From Phytomonas francai (taxonomy: Eukaryota; Euglenozoa; Kinetoplastea; Trypanosomatida; Trypanosomatidae): a stretch of DNA of 64,000 nt. Within the stretch, counting starts at the first letter, position 1. Each line of letters begins with the position of its first letter. This document shows positions 18,857 through 28,240 of the stretch, piece by piece. The stretch lies in assembly GCA_001766655.1 (NCBI GenBank), contig MJCC01000001.1, positions 462,724-526,723 of the forward strand, given 5' to 3'. A program made the position numbers and the translations under genes. The notes under the pieces are model-generated. The model was not told where the DNA came from and made no database searches. It saw nothing but the letters and a program-made list of their open reading frames with translations.

Positions 18857-19309
18857 TGAGGTCGGCGTTTCTTAACTGCTCTACGGTTCGTTATTAGCTT
18901 CAACAGTAATATGTATCTCTCTCAATTCCTATCTATCTATCTATCTATCTATATATATATATATATATATATAATGTATGGATTATCCCTTTATTCGACC
19001 GAAAGCCCGACTTTCAGACTCAAATCGCAACAGAAATAATAGGCCATCCATATATAAGCATTGACTTAGATAAGAATAAAACGTGTGAACCTCCAGTTAT
19101 AGCTACCAATTATGCAAGAATCATGAGTAGTTAGTGAATGTTTTCCTTTTTCAAGCGCTTTGACACCTGATAAATCCTTATGAACACCTACCAATTCTGC
19201 ATTCATCTGGCTGACGATGAATAGAGGAAAAGGGAGAAATAAAAAAAATGGCAACATAGCGTTTTATTTCTTTTTATTCAGGGAAACGGTGTCGGCTTCG
19301 ACTTCCAAT
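18857..19309. other. Intergenic spacer
   Basis: AT-rich spacer with a TATC/TA microsatellite. No gene seen. Confidence 0.7.
18930..18973. repeat. (CTAT)n-(AT)n compound microsatellite
   Basis: About five CTAT units run into about twelve AT units, 75 bp upstream of the 18856 start. Confidence 0.95.
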
Positions 19310-20413
19310 TTACAGGCCAAAAACTGCCTTTGCATTTTCATGCAGAACACGCGTAAGCTCCTCCTTTGTAAGCTGCTCACAAGTCAGGGACGGATCGCCT
19401 TGAGATAAAAATGCTCCCTTCTTTAGGATTTCATTATTCGTACCCATATACGCTTCGACGACCTGCACGAGATGGCAGGGCTCATTTCGCCGCTCCACAC
19501 ACTTCCCGAGCTCGAAGGGCTTTCTTCGCGAGGTCGTTTCGAAGGTCGTCGAAAGAAACGAAAAGCCGTAATCACCGCGGCGAAGATCACACCAAGGGGC
19601 ATCGGTTTCCAACAAAAGCCTCTCACGTGGAATGCCGGAAACGACACGCCGTGCGAGTGTTTCCTCACGAAACGCGCTGCCATTTAGGCTGAGATAAAAA
19701 CCCATCGTCAACAACGCCTCCTGCTCCTCATGTGATCCGTTAAAACTGTGGACGACCCCGCGGAGGGGGGGGCAGGTGCTTGGCAGCGATTCTCTGGCCG
19801 CACTCAGCAATTTTACAAACCGCATTCCACAATCGCGAGAATGGAAGATAAACGGCAGCCCTAACGGAGCGAAATGACGAAGTTGGTAGAGAAAATACTT
19901 TTCCTGTATATCTGAAGGGCAATAGGAGAGTTCGGCATCATCAAGGCCGATCTCGCCAACCCCCACAACCACATCACGGTTTCCCTCGATTAATTGGAGG
20001 AGGTGTTGTAAATGTGCTTGCGCGTTTGCTTTTCCATCTTCTTCTGAAATGGGGATTTTGTTGATCTCCGGCAGGATAACGGCGCCGTTATTTTCAATAA
20101 ACTGCTCAACCGCCACTAAATCGAGCGGGCGGGTGAATTCCGCGCTGTGGGCGGGGTGTATCCCAATCGTGCAGAAAAGAATCCCTGGATATTGACGGCA
20201 TAAACGAATGGCTTTTTCGCATTGCGGAAGGCTAGTCCCAGTTATGATCATTTGCCGTACGCCTTTGGAAGCTGCTCGGGCTAACATATATTCGAAATCG
20301 TCCTCATGCAGCCGCTTGCCATTCCATCCCACCCCGCGAAAAACGCAGTCCGTCAGGTTAACTGCAATATCCACGAGAAATGGTGGGGTTGCCGCTGCTG
20401 CGGAAGCTCGCAT
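19310..20413 (-). CDS. TatD-family metal-dependent deoxyribonuclease
   Basis: 367 residues, somewhat longer than bacterial TatD (about 260) because of insertions. TatD nucleases are TIM-barrel metallohydrolases that cut DNA; a trypanosomatid member has been linked to DNA degradation in cell death. Order of motifs: DIAVNLTD near the start, MIITGTSLPQCEKAI, IGIHPAHS (metal ligands), GVGEIGLD (Glu ligand), LPFIFHSRDCG (His ligand), GVVHSFNGS (His) and RLLLETDAPWCD (Asp). All expected ligands are present. The C-terminus NAKAVFGL is the usual TatD ending. The frame extends to a GTG at 20533 through a pyrimidine-rich region; the ATG at 20413 is used. Confidence 0.92.
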   Translation of the reverse strand: MRASAAAATPPFLVDIAVNLTDCVFRGVGWNGKRLHEDDFEYMLARAASKGVRQMIITGTSLPQCEKAIRLCRQYPGILFCTIGIHPAHSAEFTRPLDLVAVEQFIENNGAVILPEINKIPISEEDGKANAQAHLQHLLQLIEGNRDVVVGVGEIGLDDAELSYCPSDIQEKYFLYQLRHFAPLGLPFIFHSRDCGMRFVKLLSAARESLPSTCPPLRGVVHSFNGSHEEQEALLTMGFYLSLNGSAFREETLARRVVSGIPRERLLLETDAPWCDLRRGDYGFSFLSTTFETTSRRKPFELGKCVERRNEPCHLVQVVEAYMGTNNEILKKGAFLSQGDPSLTCEQLTKEELTRVLHENAKAVFGL

Positions 20414-20854
20414 AAATACTTTTTTACAGAAAGAGTTGATCAAGATGTATGGAGAAAAATAAGAGAAATAAAAATATGAATTGATATTTTTTAAACAAAC
20501 AACAACAACACAGCAAAGAAACAGCCCATTCACTATACAAAAATAAACTACTAAAGTAGTTAAATGCGAAGCTTGACGTTTATTTTCAAAATCAATAGCA
20601 ACACTATAATGAGTTTCGAAAAATTCAGCAAATCATTGATTATAGTATCAAGTGCAATAATAATAATAAAGAAAACAGCAACAGCGTGCTTAATATTTTG
20701 CCATGGCTGTCTGCCTCTCAAATTTAGCGTTTCTAAATTTATAGCAACCAAAGAATGTTAAAGGAATTCAAACCCAAAATAAAAAAAAAAGAGGAAAAAG
20801 AAGATGAATCGCTTCTGTTAACTATTATATGTCTCCTTTTTTTCCTGCCTAAAG
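20414..20854. other. Intergenic spacer
   Basis: AT-rich spacer; splice signal of the TatD gene near 20415-20520 and 3' flank of SEC6. No gene seen. Confidence 0.7.
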
Positions 20855-23569
20855 TTACTTTAAAATATCTGAAAGTTTAGCCACCTCAATCTTCCTCGGA
20901 TCTTGCGTAAGAATCTGTCTTGGTGCCTTGTTCTTTGCAGCTTCCGCCTCGATATTCGCCTGATTTTGCGCCTCATATGCCTCCAAGGCGGCCTTCTTTT
21001 CCGCCTCCTCTTTCAGCATTTGCTTCTGTAGGCGCTTTTTTTTCGCACTTTTGGCGAATAATCGCGTGGTCTTCCCCAGCTCCGCGATGCTACGGTCGAT
21101 GGAGCCGTAAAAGCTTGTCGGTTGGCTCCATCCGGAGGTCAGAAGGTCTGTCGTTGGATCTCGCTTTTGATGCGCGATGAGCTCCTGCCAGATCGCAAGC
21201 ATCTGCTCCTGCACCTCTGTGCTGATCTCATGCGGCCGCGCCCGCAGGGCGAAGTGAATTACAAACGAAGGGCAATCCCCGAAGTCGTCTAAAAGCTGCC
21301 TTTGGAGGAAAAACTTAAAATCCGTAAGCTTCTTGGCTGTCAGGAGGTTCTTGAGCAGCTCAAGAGCCTTCTTCCCGAGCTCCACTAGTGGCCGCTCCAC
21401 ATTGTGCTGTTCCCACAGCGCCATCGAAAACCCAGCATCGCGTACGAGGCAGCTGGCAAAACCATTCCAATCCTTTACGATCTTCTTCTTCGGCTTCCGG
21501 ATTACATCCCCAAGAAGCTCCATGCACACCGAAAGGTACTTCCCAACGAAGCGGATGAACATTTGCCGCGTGATTCGCCGTGTCCATTGATGCGGAAGCA
21601 TATTCATAAATTCCTCGCGGATGTAATCGGAAATGGTGCTCATGATAATCTGGATTGGATTTTTCCCGTCCTCATACCACGCGCCCTCGCGAAAGGCTAT
21701 CGCCCACTGCGCCGCCACGATCCTCCCCACCTGCGCGGTGATCTCGTCCAGATAATGGAATGCGCTCTCCGACAAGGCATCTTGGACCTTTTGAAACGGC
21801 ATCGCGCCGAGCCCTTTTTCCTTTCCTCCTTTCTTTTCTTGCTCGCCAATCTCGTCAAGATCGTACTCCCAGCAGGAGTAAAACTTCATATCGATCGTAT
21901 CCAAATTAGTCTCAATATTATGGCAGTCGTTCACGTAAGCGTAAAGCAGCAGCATCCGGCGTTGCTGCCATTCCTCCGATGTCTGTGGTTTCTTCAATGC
22001 CTTGTTTTCATTTTCCCAAAAATAAAAATCACTACAGCGGCGGCATTCCTGCAAATAACAATAAATGGCCTCTGCGCAGGCGCAGCCGATCTTTCGCATG
22101 ACTGGAAGCTCAATCGAGGTGGAGAGGCCATCGAGGGTTTGCTGTAAAACAGCGAAAATATCCATCGGCCCAGTTGTAATCGGCCGACCGGAAGGCAATA
22201 TGGTTGGTCCTTTGGGATTTTTGAAGGTATTCAAAGCGCACGCGCGACAAAGGGAGACCAAGTGCTCCGTTAAACCCCCCACCGCGGTCGTCATCAGCGC
22301 GGCTGCCATATCCTCAACAGAGCTGAGCTCCAGGTAGCGCACGTAGTTGCCATTCGTGAGCATTTCCCTATACCACACCATAAAATGAGAGGCCTCCATT
22401 AGGGTGTTAGAGCTCGCTAAGGAATGCGGCTGCACGTAACCCCCAATCGCGTGCATCACCTCCGAATGTAAACTCTGCACCACTACTCCGAAAAAAGGAA
22501 TCGTTGTGGAAAGTGGAATCCACATCATCTCGAGCGCTTCTAAGAGCGGCTCAACCTTACGCATTTGATCTAAAAAGGCCGTGGGATCTGCAAAAGGATC
22601 AACGCTGTCGACGGCGATCTGCTCCTTCCACAATGTTCTCGTATTTTTCGATATCGCTTCTAGTACTTTATCCTCCGTAATCGCCGAAACCCGCTCGACC
22701 CCATCGTTGCCGAAATTAAGCGCCGGATGCTGGACTTCTTGATTGCAAACTTGCACACATTCCTTGAGTATGTTAAACTCTGAGCTACTACTAGGACGAT
22801 TAATCGCACTTCCCCCTCTTCCTTCCCTTCCTAAACCATCGTCAGTATCGTACAAAGCCTTTTGAATGGTAGCCCCTATCGCATCGTTCGTTAACACGGC
22901 ATAAATCTCCTGCACGAAGAGGGCGAGCACGGTATCGAGCTTTGAAAAATAAGGGTCGAAAATCGATTCAAAGGTATGATATTGAGCGCCAGCCTTTGCG
23001 ATTACACTCTGTCGAATTTTTTGCAGTCTTTTCAGACGCTCGTACATCGAAGCAAACTCTCGTTTTTGCACTAACATGTAAAGATTCCCATAACGAACCT
23101 CTCTAAGCGCGAGAGACCAATCTACAACGGACCCAACATTCTCACGGAGCAAATGAAGCTGCCGAAGCTGAGAGTAGCTTTTACTCTCGCTTCCCATATC
23201 ATTAATAATCTCACCCTGGCGCATGAAAAGCTCTCGGATTTTTTCGAGTTGGTTCTCACCCTTCTCCACCATCTGCAGCGCGCGCTGCGATTCCGCGATC
23301 TGTGAGGAAACAATGGAGTTAATTACTTGCCGAAGCTCCTTCGATTCGTTTGCGCAGCTGCGTAAAAGGCGGGGCACGGTAACCTCTAAGCCCTCCAAGC
23401 GAACGAGCTCGTTGTTGAGCGTGTTACAGACCTCCTGCTGCAAGGTTCTTTTCTCTTCCTCCGTTAGATAGGGCAGGATTTCATTCATGGTATAAAAAGC
23501 TGTTGTATTCCGCGGTAATGCGTAAGCCTCATTGGGCGCATGAGTCGTACTGGTTCCATTTAAATTCAT
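20855..23569 (-). CDS. SEC6: Exocyst complex component Sec6 (EXOC3)
   Basis: 904 residues, in the range of Sec6 proteins. Sec6 is a rod-like subunit of the exocyst, which tethers secretory vesicles to the plasma membrane; in trypanosomatids traffic is focused on the flagellar pocket. The N-terminal third is coiled-coil (LTEEEKRTLQQEVCNTLNNE, then ENQLEKIRELFMRQGEIIND). The rest is helical bundles of the Sec6 type, for example MKFYSCWEYDLDEI and MRKIGCACAEAIYCYLQEC. The last 70 residues are a charged coiled extension rich in Lys and Ala. Start at ATG 23569. The assignment rests on overall pattern; no enzymatic motif exists to check. Confidence 0.82.
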   Translation of the reverse strand: MNLNGTSTTHAPNEAYALPRNTTAFYTMNEILPYLTEEEKRTLQQEVCNTLNNELVRLEGLEVTVPRLLRSCANESKELRQVINSIVSSQIAESQRALQMVEKGENQLEKIRELFMRQGEIINDMGSESKSYSQLRQLHLLRENVGSVVDWSLALREVRYGNLYMLVQKREFASMYERLKRLQKIRQSVIAKAGAQYHTFESIFDPYFSKLDTVLALFVQEIYAVLTNDAIGATIQKALYDTDDGLGREGRGGSAINRPSSSSEFNILKECVQVCNQEVQHPALNFGNDGVERVSAITEDKVLEAISKNTRTLWKEQIAVDSVDPFADPTAFLDQMRKVEPLLEALEMMWIPLSTTIPFFGVVVQSLHSEVMHAIGGYVQPHSLASSNTLMEASHFMVWYREMLTNGNYVRYLELSSVEDMAAALMTTAVGGLTEHLVSLCRACALNTFKNPKGPTILPSGRPITTGPMDIFAVLQQTLDGLSTSIELPVMRKIGCACAEAIYCYLQECRRCSDFYFWENENKALKKPQTSEEWQQRRMLLLYAYVNDCHNIETNLDTIDMKFYSCWEYDLDEIGEQEKKGGKEKGLGAMPFQKVQDALSESAFHYLDEITAQVGRIVAAQWAIAFREGAWYEDGKNPIQIIMSTISDYIREEFMNMLPHQWTRRITRQMFIRFVGKYLSVCMELLGDVIRKPKKKIVKDWNGFASCLVRDAGFSMALWEQHNVERPLVELGKKALELLKNLLTAKKLTDFKFFLQRQLLDDFGDCPSFVIHFALRARPHEISTEVQEQMLAIWQELIAHQKRDPTTDLLTSGWSQPTSFYGSIDRSIAELGKTTRLFAKSAKKKRLQKQMLKEEAEKKAALEAYEAQNQANIEAEAAKNKAPRQILTQDPRKIEVAKLSDILK

Positions 23570-23830
23570 CGGTTCATGCTATTGTTGTTGAATCTATGTG
23601 CTTTAATGTTTCCTTAAAATTCCCTTTGGAATCAAATCCTTCTATAATATTCGGTGAAGGCTCCTACTGCTGGTATCAACTGTAGAGTTTTACCAATCGC
23701 AGTAAAATGACAAGATGTGGATCCCCTGATGAGAAAACAAAAACTTAGAGAAGGGACTGAAAGTTACTTTAGGGATACTAATAACAAAGACACTCCACAT
23801 AGCCTATTTTCTTTAAATCTCTATTCTTGG

Positions 23831-23866
<36 letters not shown>

Positions 23867-24157
23867 GGAAGGGTGATTTGTTGGGACTTGGGAAACCGAA
23901 CTGTATAAGTGTCCCAGGCATTCATAAGAATAGGGCATAGATCGATTTATTTGTTTCGCGTCGATTTATTGCTCTTAAAAGGGGGATTGCATTCTCCGAT
24001 GGTCAAACTCAGTCCACAACACACACACACACCAAGAGGGGAAAAAAGCAACGCATGACATACCCTACACTACAATAGGAGGGTCCTTCCCATTTTCTCC
24101 TACAAAAAAAAAAGCTGTTTTTTTTAGCATTGAATTAGCCTTTTTAAAAAATGTAAA
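23570..24157. other. Intergenic spacer
   Basis: AT-rich spacer with (TA)n at 23834-23862 and a short (CA)n near 24018-24032. No gene seen. Confidence 0.7.
23834..23862. repeat. (TA)n microsatellite
   Basis: About 14 AT units, 265 bp upstream of the SEC6 start. Confidence 0.95.
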
Positions 24158-24790
24158 CTAGGATTTCTTGCTCAGTGCCTCCTTCCTCTTCGCATACGCG
24201 TTTACAAGGGCATTTGCCCTTTCGTCGAGGGTTTGCTGACGGAAATCGTCATGCGCGGCGATCGCTTCCGGAAGAGTCGGCATCAATTCAAACTTCATTC
24301 GGGTCAAGCGATTCGCCTCCTCGAGGTAATCCGGTATGAGGTGCTCCGTCCGCTCGTCCATGGCCTTGGACTCCGCGATCTCGTGATCGAGCTGCTTAAT
24401 CACGTCCGAGAGGAGGTAGGAGGTGTGGATGCCGAGGCAGACCTTCCCGCCGAGGTAGCCCCCGGCCATCGCGATCCAGCCGCTGTACGCGCGCAGCAGC
24501 GCGAGCCGCCGGCCGAGGCCGAGGCAGAGCGCCATCGTCGCCATCATGTTCGCGCCGAAGTAGCCGTAAAACCAGTAGCTGCTGTTCGCGACCGCCGCGT
24601 AGCGCTCCGTCACACGCGCGACGGAGGCCCGGCTGCCCTCCAGAAAGACGCGCGCCGTGACGACCGCCTGCTGGTACTGCTCGGCCGGGGAGAGGGGGCG
24701 CGGGCGGCGGGACGGGGGGGGGGCCGCGTGGCTCGGCAGCGAGAGCGACAGCGACAGCGGCGGGGGCTGGGACTTGGAGGAGGTGAACAT
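24158..24790 (-). CDS. Small membrane protein, kinetoplastid hypothetical
   Basis: 210 residues. After a Pro/Ser-rich N-terminus (1-40) and a helix (about 45-80), two adjacent hydrophobic stretches are seen: YFGANMMATMALCLGLG and YSGWIAMAGGYLGGKVCLGI. The second is glycine-rich, and together they form a likely helical hairpin in a membrane. A charged helical C-terminus follows and ends in KRKEALSKKS. The hairpin loosely recalls OCIA-domain proteins of the mitochondrial/endosomal membrane, but this is only a shape resemblance. The ATG at 24790 is used. Further upstream the coding strand is a C-rich tract broken by a 25-N gap, best read as leader and splice signal. Confidence 0.68.
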   Translation of the reverse strand: MFTSSKSQPPPLSLSLSLPSHAAPPPSRRPRPLSPAEQYQQAVVTARVFLEGSRASVARVTERYAAVANSSYWFYGYFGANMMATMALCLGLGRRLALLRAYSGWIAMAGGYLGGKVCLGIHTSYLLSDVIKQLDHEIAESKAMDERTEHLIPDYLEEANRLTRMKFELMPTLPEAIAAHDDFRQQTLDERANALVNAYAKRKEALSKKS

Positions 24791-24817
24791 CGTTGCAGGG
24801 CGAACAGGGGAAGGGGG

Positions 24818-24842
24818 NNNNNNNNNNNNNNNNNNNNNNNNN
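24818..24842. other. Assembly gap (25 N) in poly-G/C tract
   Basis: 25 N flanked on both sides by G runs, upstream of the 24790 start, so it does not interrupt coding. It probably hides a poly-C pyrimidine tract on the transcribed strand. Confidence 0.95.
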
Positions 24843-25023
24843 GGGGGGGGGGGTTGCTTGCCGGGGAAGACGCTACGGGATGTGCTGTGGGTGTGACAAC
24901 AGAGTGGGGAAAAAAGGAAGGGGAGAATAGGGATATGAGAGAAGGGCAGGGGGGGGGTTATTCCAATTAAGGCACCTCTCTTGGGTAAGAGCAAAAATTG
25001 TCATATTCAACAACCACAAATGA

Positions 25024-25045
25024 ATATATATATATATATATATAT
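25024..25045. repeat. (TA)n microsatellite
   Basis: About 11 AT units in the spacer between 24790 and 25078. Confidence 0.95.
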
Positions 25046-25077
25046 TGTACGCAAGTATGTGTGCATTCCCCTTTTGC

Positions 25078-27696
25078 TCAACGTGCAATGTGCTTTCGTA
25101 GAACTCCCGGAAGAGGAGTATAGGGGACCTGAGGGTGATCGGGTGTGTAAAAGCCGAGGCCGCGTAAATCGCTTGCGAGGGCGCCTTGACTAAAACCAGG
25201 CGCGATATGACGCCCCGAAACGTGATACTTATCAAAAAGCGCCTTATCGCGGCGGTAAAGAAATCGCTGCCGAGAAGGGTTCACGCGGTAAAATACCGAC
25301 GCCGGTCGATCACGTACGGGGGCTTGAACGACAGCGGAGCGTGTCACCGCGCGTAATTCTTTACTACGAAGGCTACTCAGTAAAGGTGAGTCTTTACGAT
25401 AAAGATCCTCATCTCCGGAGGAAAGAGGGCTATGCCCGCCTTTCAGAAAGTGATACGGCCGCGACGCAAGCGAAGTCCGGCTCATAAGGGTGAGAACCTT
25501 CACCAAGGGTAGCTCGCGTGCGAAAAAAGCCGCCAAGGTCCATAACATTAAATCCTCATCGCAATACGTTTTTGCGTCGTGCAGGAGGAGCTCCTCGGTA
25601 AACGGAACGAAAACAGCGCGGCCTTGCTCGAGCTCGTAGCTAATCGCTTCGAGAGCGCGTTCGTAGCAATTTCGACGCTTTTCACTATCCGAATAGCGTA
25701 GCTGCACTTCAATCGCGCGCAAACAGGAGGTGGTGATCAGAAGAAGATCCTTCCCACTCCGCCCGCGTTGGTGAATCGTCGAAATAAGCGGGCTCACGGA
25801 CTTTTCCACTAGACTGGAGTGGAGAAGGAGAACATTATCCATTGAGTTCACAAAAAACAAATCCGACAACAGGGTTCGGATAGGGTGCACAAATTTCCCT
25901 CGAAATTGAGTAAGATACTTTGGGGAATACTGAGACTGCACATTAGCCAAAAAAGACTGAACATCATGTAAATTTTCCATCACAAGCGGAGCGCGCTCGG
26001 CTTCCTCGAGCTGAATTCGCTCCTTCACAGTCTTCAGGGCTGGGATGTTTTCTAATAGTAGGTAATCAAGTCCCTCCTCCCGCGCCACGCGCACTGCCTC
26101 GGATTTATCAGGCAGCGTCATTAAAAGTTCCATTCCACTTTCTGCAAGAGCGAGCAGAAGCGCGTTATCGGGTGATTTACGCGCAAACAAAAGGCTACGA
26201 TGGAACTCCACAACGGCACGGCGGAGTAACTCGGCGCTTTTTTCGCGCGAAACGCTAGCAAAGAAATCCGGGCCACGCACGACATCTGTGCTAGTATGCT
26301 CCAGAGTTGGATGAAAACGCAAAGAAAGCGCCGGAAAGCTCGGAAAGACACTTTCTTCCGTGTTTTGCACACACTCCTTCTCCTTTCCCTCTTTTTCCCC
26401 GCCTTCGCTGCCGCTACCCAAAAGGACATTTAACACTGCGTCGCATTTTACGTTCATCAAATTGAGGATCAAGTATAAGCGCTCTAAATTTCTTACCTCA
26501 TCAAGGGTTCGGATCTCGTTATTTTCCTTCTCCCACCTCTTGAAAAGGTTCTGTAGAACCGCACTAATGACCTTCCCTTCCGGACGGCCATCCGGCATGA
26601 CCGCGGTAAGCCCGCTAAGCAAATCTAAGAGCTGTTCGAACGAAAAATGATCTAAAAAGGCCTTTCCCTCAGCGTTATTATGGGGATGATGAAGGTAAAC
26701 AATAAGAAGAAGGTTCGCCATGTAATCGAACAAATCCTCGCCAATCCGCCGGTAGGCGACGGTGCGGTTTATGCCCCTTGGATGGGAATAATCCGCCCTA
26801 TTCTGGGGCATAGTCGGGCTCGGCGAGAACCACAAATTCGGTTGAAAAACCTTCACCAGTGCAAGAAAATGAAGGAGCTGAATGAAAAGTGAGGGAGAGT
26901 GGGAAAGACGATCGGGTTGCTCCACCGTGAAGGTCTCTGTGGCGGCCTCAATGAGATGTATAAAAGCATTCGTGAGGCTGTTCGATACGAAATACGGTCG
27001 TCCGTATTTTACAACTTTAGTCGTAGGGAATTGCAAACCGTTGCCTTGAGGAGTAAAAATGGAGCCAAGTTCGTAAAACATACGCTCGATTTCTTCATTT
27101 GAGCGGCGATGCATGCTGGAGGCGAGGTCTAAAACGGTCGCCGTGCGAGCCTCCCGCTGCGGACGATCCGTAAATTGGGCAAGAAGATCCTCCACAGAGC
27201 GATGGCATTGTAAACGATCAATATAGGGAAAGTTTTCTCCTACTTTATACCCACCAAGATCGGAATCCACGTCATTTTCGTTATCTGTAAATGCAATATC
27301 ACTAAGGGGAGTCTTCGAGGTCAAAAGAGGCTTGGTGTCATTCGATTCCTCAGCAAAAAGATGCTCTGCCTGTAAAAATCCCGCCTCTACGCGGTTTTCC
27401 TCCTCCGTTAATAAATAAGGAAGCTTTTTAGAAGAAGTTGAGCTTTGCTGCATGCGCTCCCAGCTTGTTTCGATGTTTCTAAATGGGACTGGTCCGAAGC
27501 CCAAGGAGGCGTCGTACTTCGGAAAAGGGAAAGGCGTGAAGTCGGGGGGAAGATCTTTAGGTTTCATCGTTTCGGGTAATGTCATAAATCGGATGCGTGG
27601 CGAACCCTTTGAATCCTCTGTGAACCCCCCTTCGGGGGGCTTTTCGTTGTCAAAACGCATGCAAAGCGCCCATGTGGGGTGAAAAAGATGCCTCAT
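25078..27696 (-). CDS. Large hypothetical protein, possibly mitochondrial
   Basis: 872 residues, not recognised. The N-terminus (MRHLFHPTWALCMRF) is basic/hydrophobic and could act as a mitochondrial import sequence, but is short. Long helical stretches fill residues 150-750, with no repeat that I can assign. The tail has a YHVSGRHIAPGF-type block and ends PYTPLPGVLRKHIAR; such basic extended tails occur in kinetoplastid mitochondrial ribosomal or RNA-processing proteins. No membrane span is obvious. The ATG at 27696 is the first Met of a long open frame with ordinary codon use. Function unknown; the mitochondrial suggestion is inference from the ends only. Confidence 0.72.
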   Translation of the reverse strand: MRHLFHPTWALCMRFDNEKPPEGGFTEDSKGSPRIRFMTLPETMKPKDLPPDFTPFPFPKYDASLGFGPVPFRNIETSWERMQQSSTSSKKLPYLLTEEENRVEAGFLQAEHLFAEESNDTKPLLTSKTPLSDIAFTDNENDVDSDLGGYKVGENFPYIDRLQCHRSVEDLLAQFTDRPQREARTATVLDLASSMHRRSNEEIERMFYELGSIFTPQGNGLQFPTTKVVKYGRPYFVSNSLTNAFIHLIEAATETFTVEQPDRLSHSPSLFIQLLHFLALVKVFQPNLWFSPSPTMPQNRADYSHPRGINRTVAYRRIGEDLFDYMANLLLIVYLHHPHNNAEGKAFLDHFSFEQLLDLLSGLTAVMPDGRPEGKVISAVLQNLFKRWEKENNEIRTLDEVRNLERLYLILNLMNVKCDAVLNVLLGSGSEGGEKEGKEKECVQNTEESVFPSFPALSLRFHPTLEHTSTDVVRGPDFFASVSREKSAELLRRAVVEFHRSLLFARKSPDNALLLALAESGMELLMTLPDKSEAVRVAREEGLDYLLLENIPALKTVKERIQLEEAERAPLVMENLHDVQSFLANVQSQYSPKYLTQFRGKFVHPIRTLLSDLFFVNSMDNVLLLHSSLVEKSVSPLISTIHQRGRSGKDLLLITTSCLRAIEVQLRYSDSEKRRNCYERALEAISYELEQGRAVFVPFTEELLLHDAKTYCDEDLMLWTLAAFFARELPLVKVLTLMSRTSLASRPYHFLKGGHSPLSSGDEDLYRKDSPLLSSLRSKELRAVTRSAVVQAPVRDRPASVFYRVNPSRQRFLYRRDKALFDKYHVSGRHIAPGFSQGALASDLRGLGFYTPDHPQVPYTPLPGVLRKHIAR

Positions 27697-28240
27697 CTCC
27701 TCTAAGAGTGACTTTACTTGTTAAGAACAACGGAGAAAGGGAAGATACAAAATTTAGTCATACACCCTCCTCGGATTAAAGTAGTGAAATAAGAATAATA
27801 ACTAACTTCATAATATCATCTTGCCCTTCAATAGAGCTCTGTTTGTGATAGTCTCATAAGTATTCATGAGAAACAAGATAAAGGGTGTAGAAACCATGCA
27901 CATAGAACACATATTCTCGCAAAAGGAAAACAAATTAGGGAAAAGAATTCTAGGACAATAGGTTCCTCTAAAAAGGAAAGAAACTGACGTAATTCATTCG
28001 ATGATAAATCCTTCTTGACTGTATGTAGGCGCAAAAAATGGTAAGAAAAGAAGTAGTATCAGTAGAAAAATAAGGAAAATGTTCGTTATGTCACCCCAAT
28101 CTACATTTGTAAATATTGGAAAAGACGAAAAGGATGATATGAGCAAAGAATTAACAACTAAAAGCATAATGGCGTGATCGGTATCGCGCAAGCTTTTTGT
28201 GCATTTCCTCCGATCGCCCACAGGTGGTTTCCTTCCCAAC
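27697..28240. other. Intergenic spacer with one small frame
   Basis: AT-rich. Apart from the 57-codon hydrophobic frame listed separately, nothing gene-like. Confidence 0.65.
27994..28167 (-). CDS. Possible micro-protein with two hydrophobic segments
   Basis: 57 codons. MLLVVNSLLISSFSSFPIF, then a polar loop NVDWGDITN, then a run of Ile/Leu/Phe to LFLPFF, and a polar end. The layout (helix, acidic loop, helix) is that of a tiny two-span membrane protein. But hydrophobic codons are what T-rich DNA yields by chance, and the frame sits inside the expected 3' flank of the next gene. A modest pyrimidine tract with AG lies upstream. Kept as a low-confidence candidate. Confidence 0.25.
   Translation of the reverse strand: MLLVVNSLLISSFSSFPIFTNVDWGDITNIFLIFLLILLLFLPFFAPTYSQEGFIIE

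Noticed and set aside
20414..20533. N-terminal extension of TatD from a GTG codon
   Set aside because: Codons translate the pyrimidine tract; eukaryotic start is the ATG at 20413.
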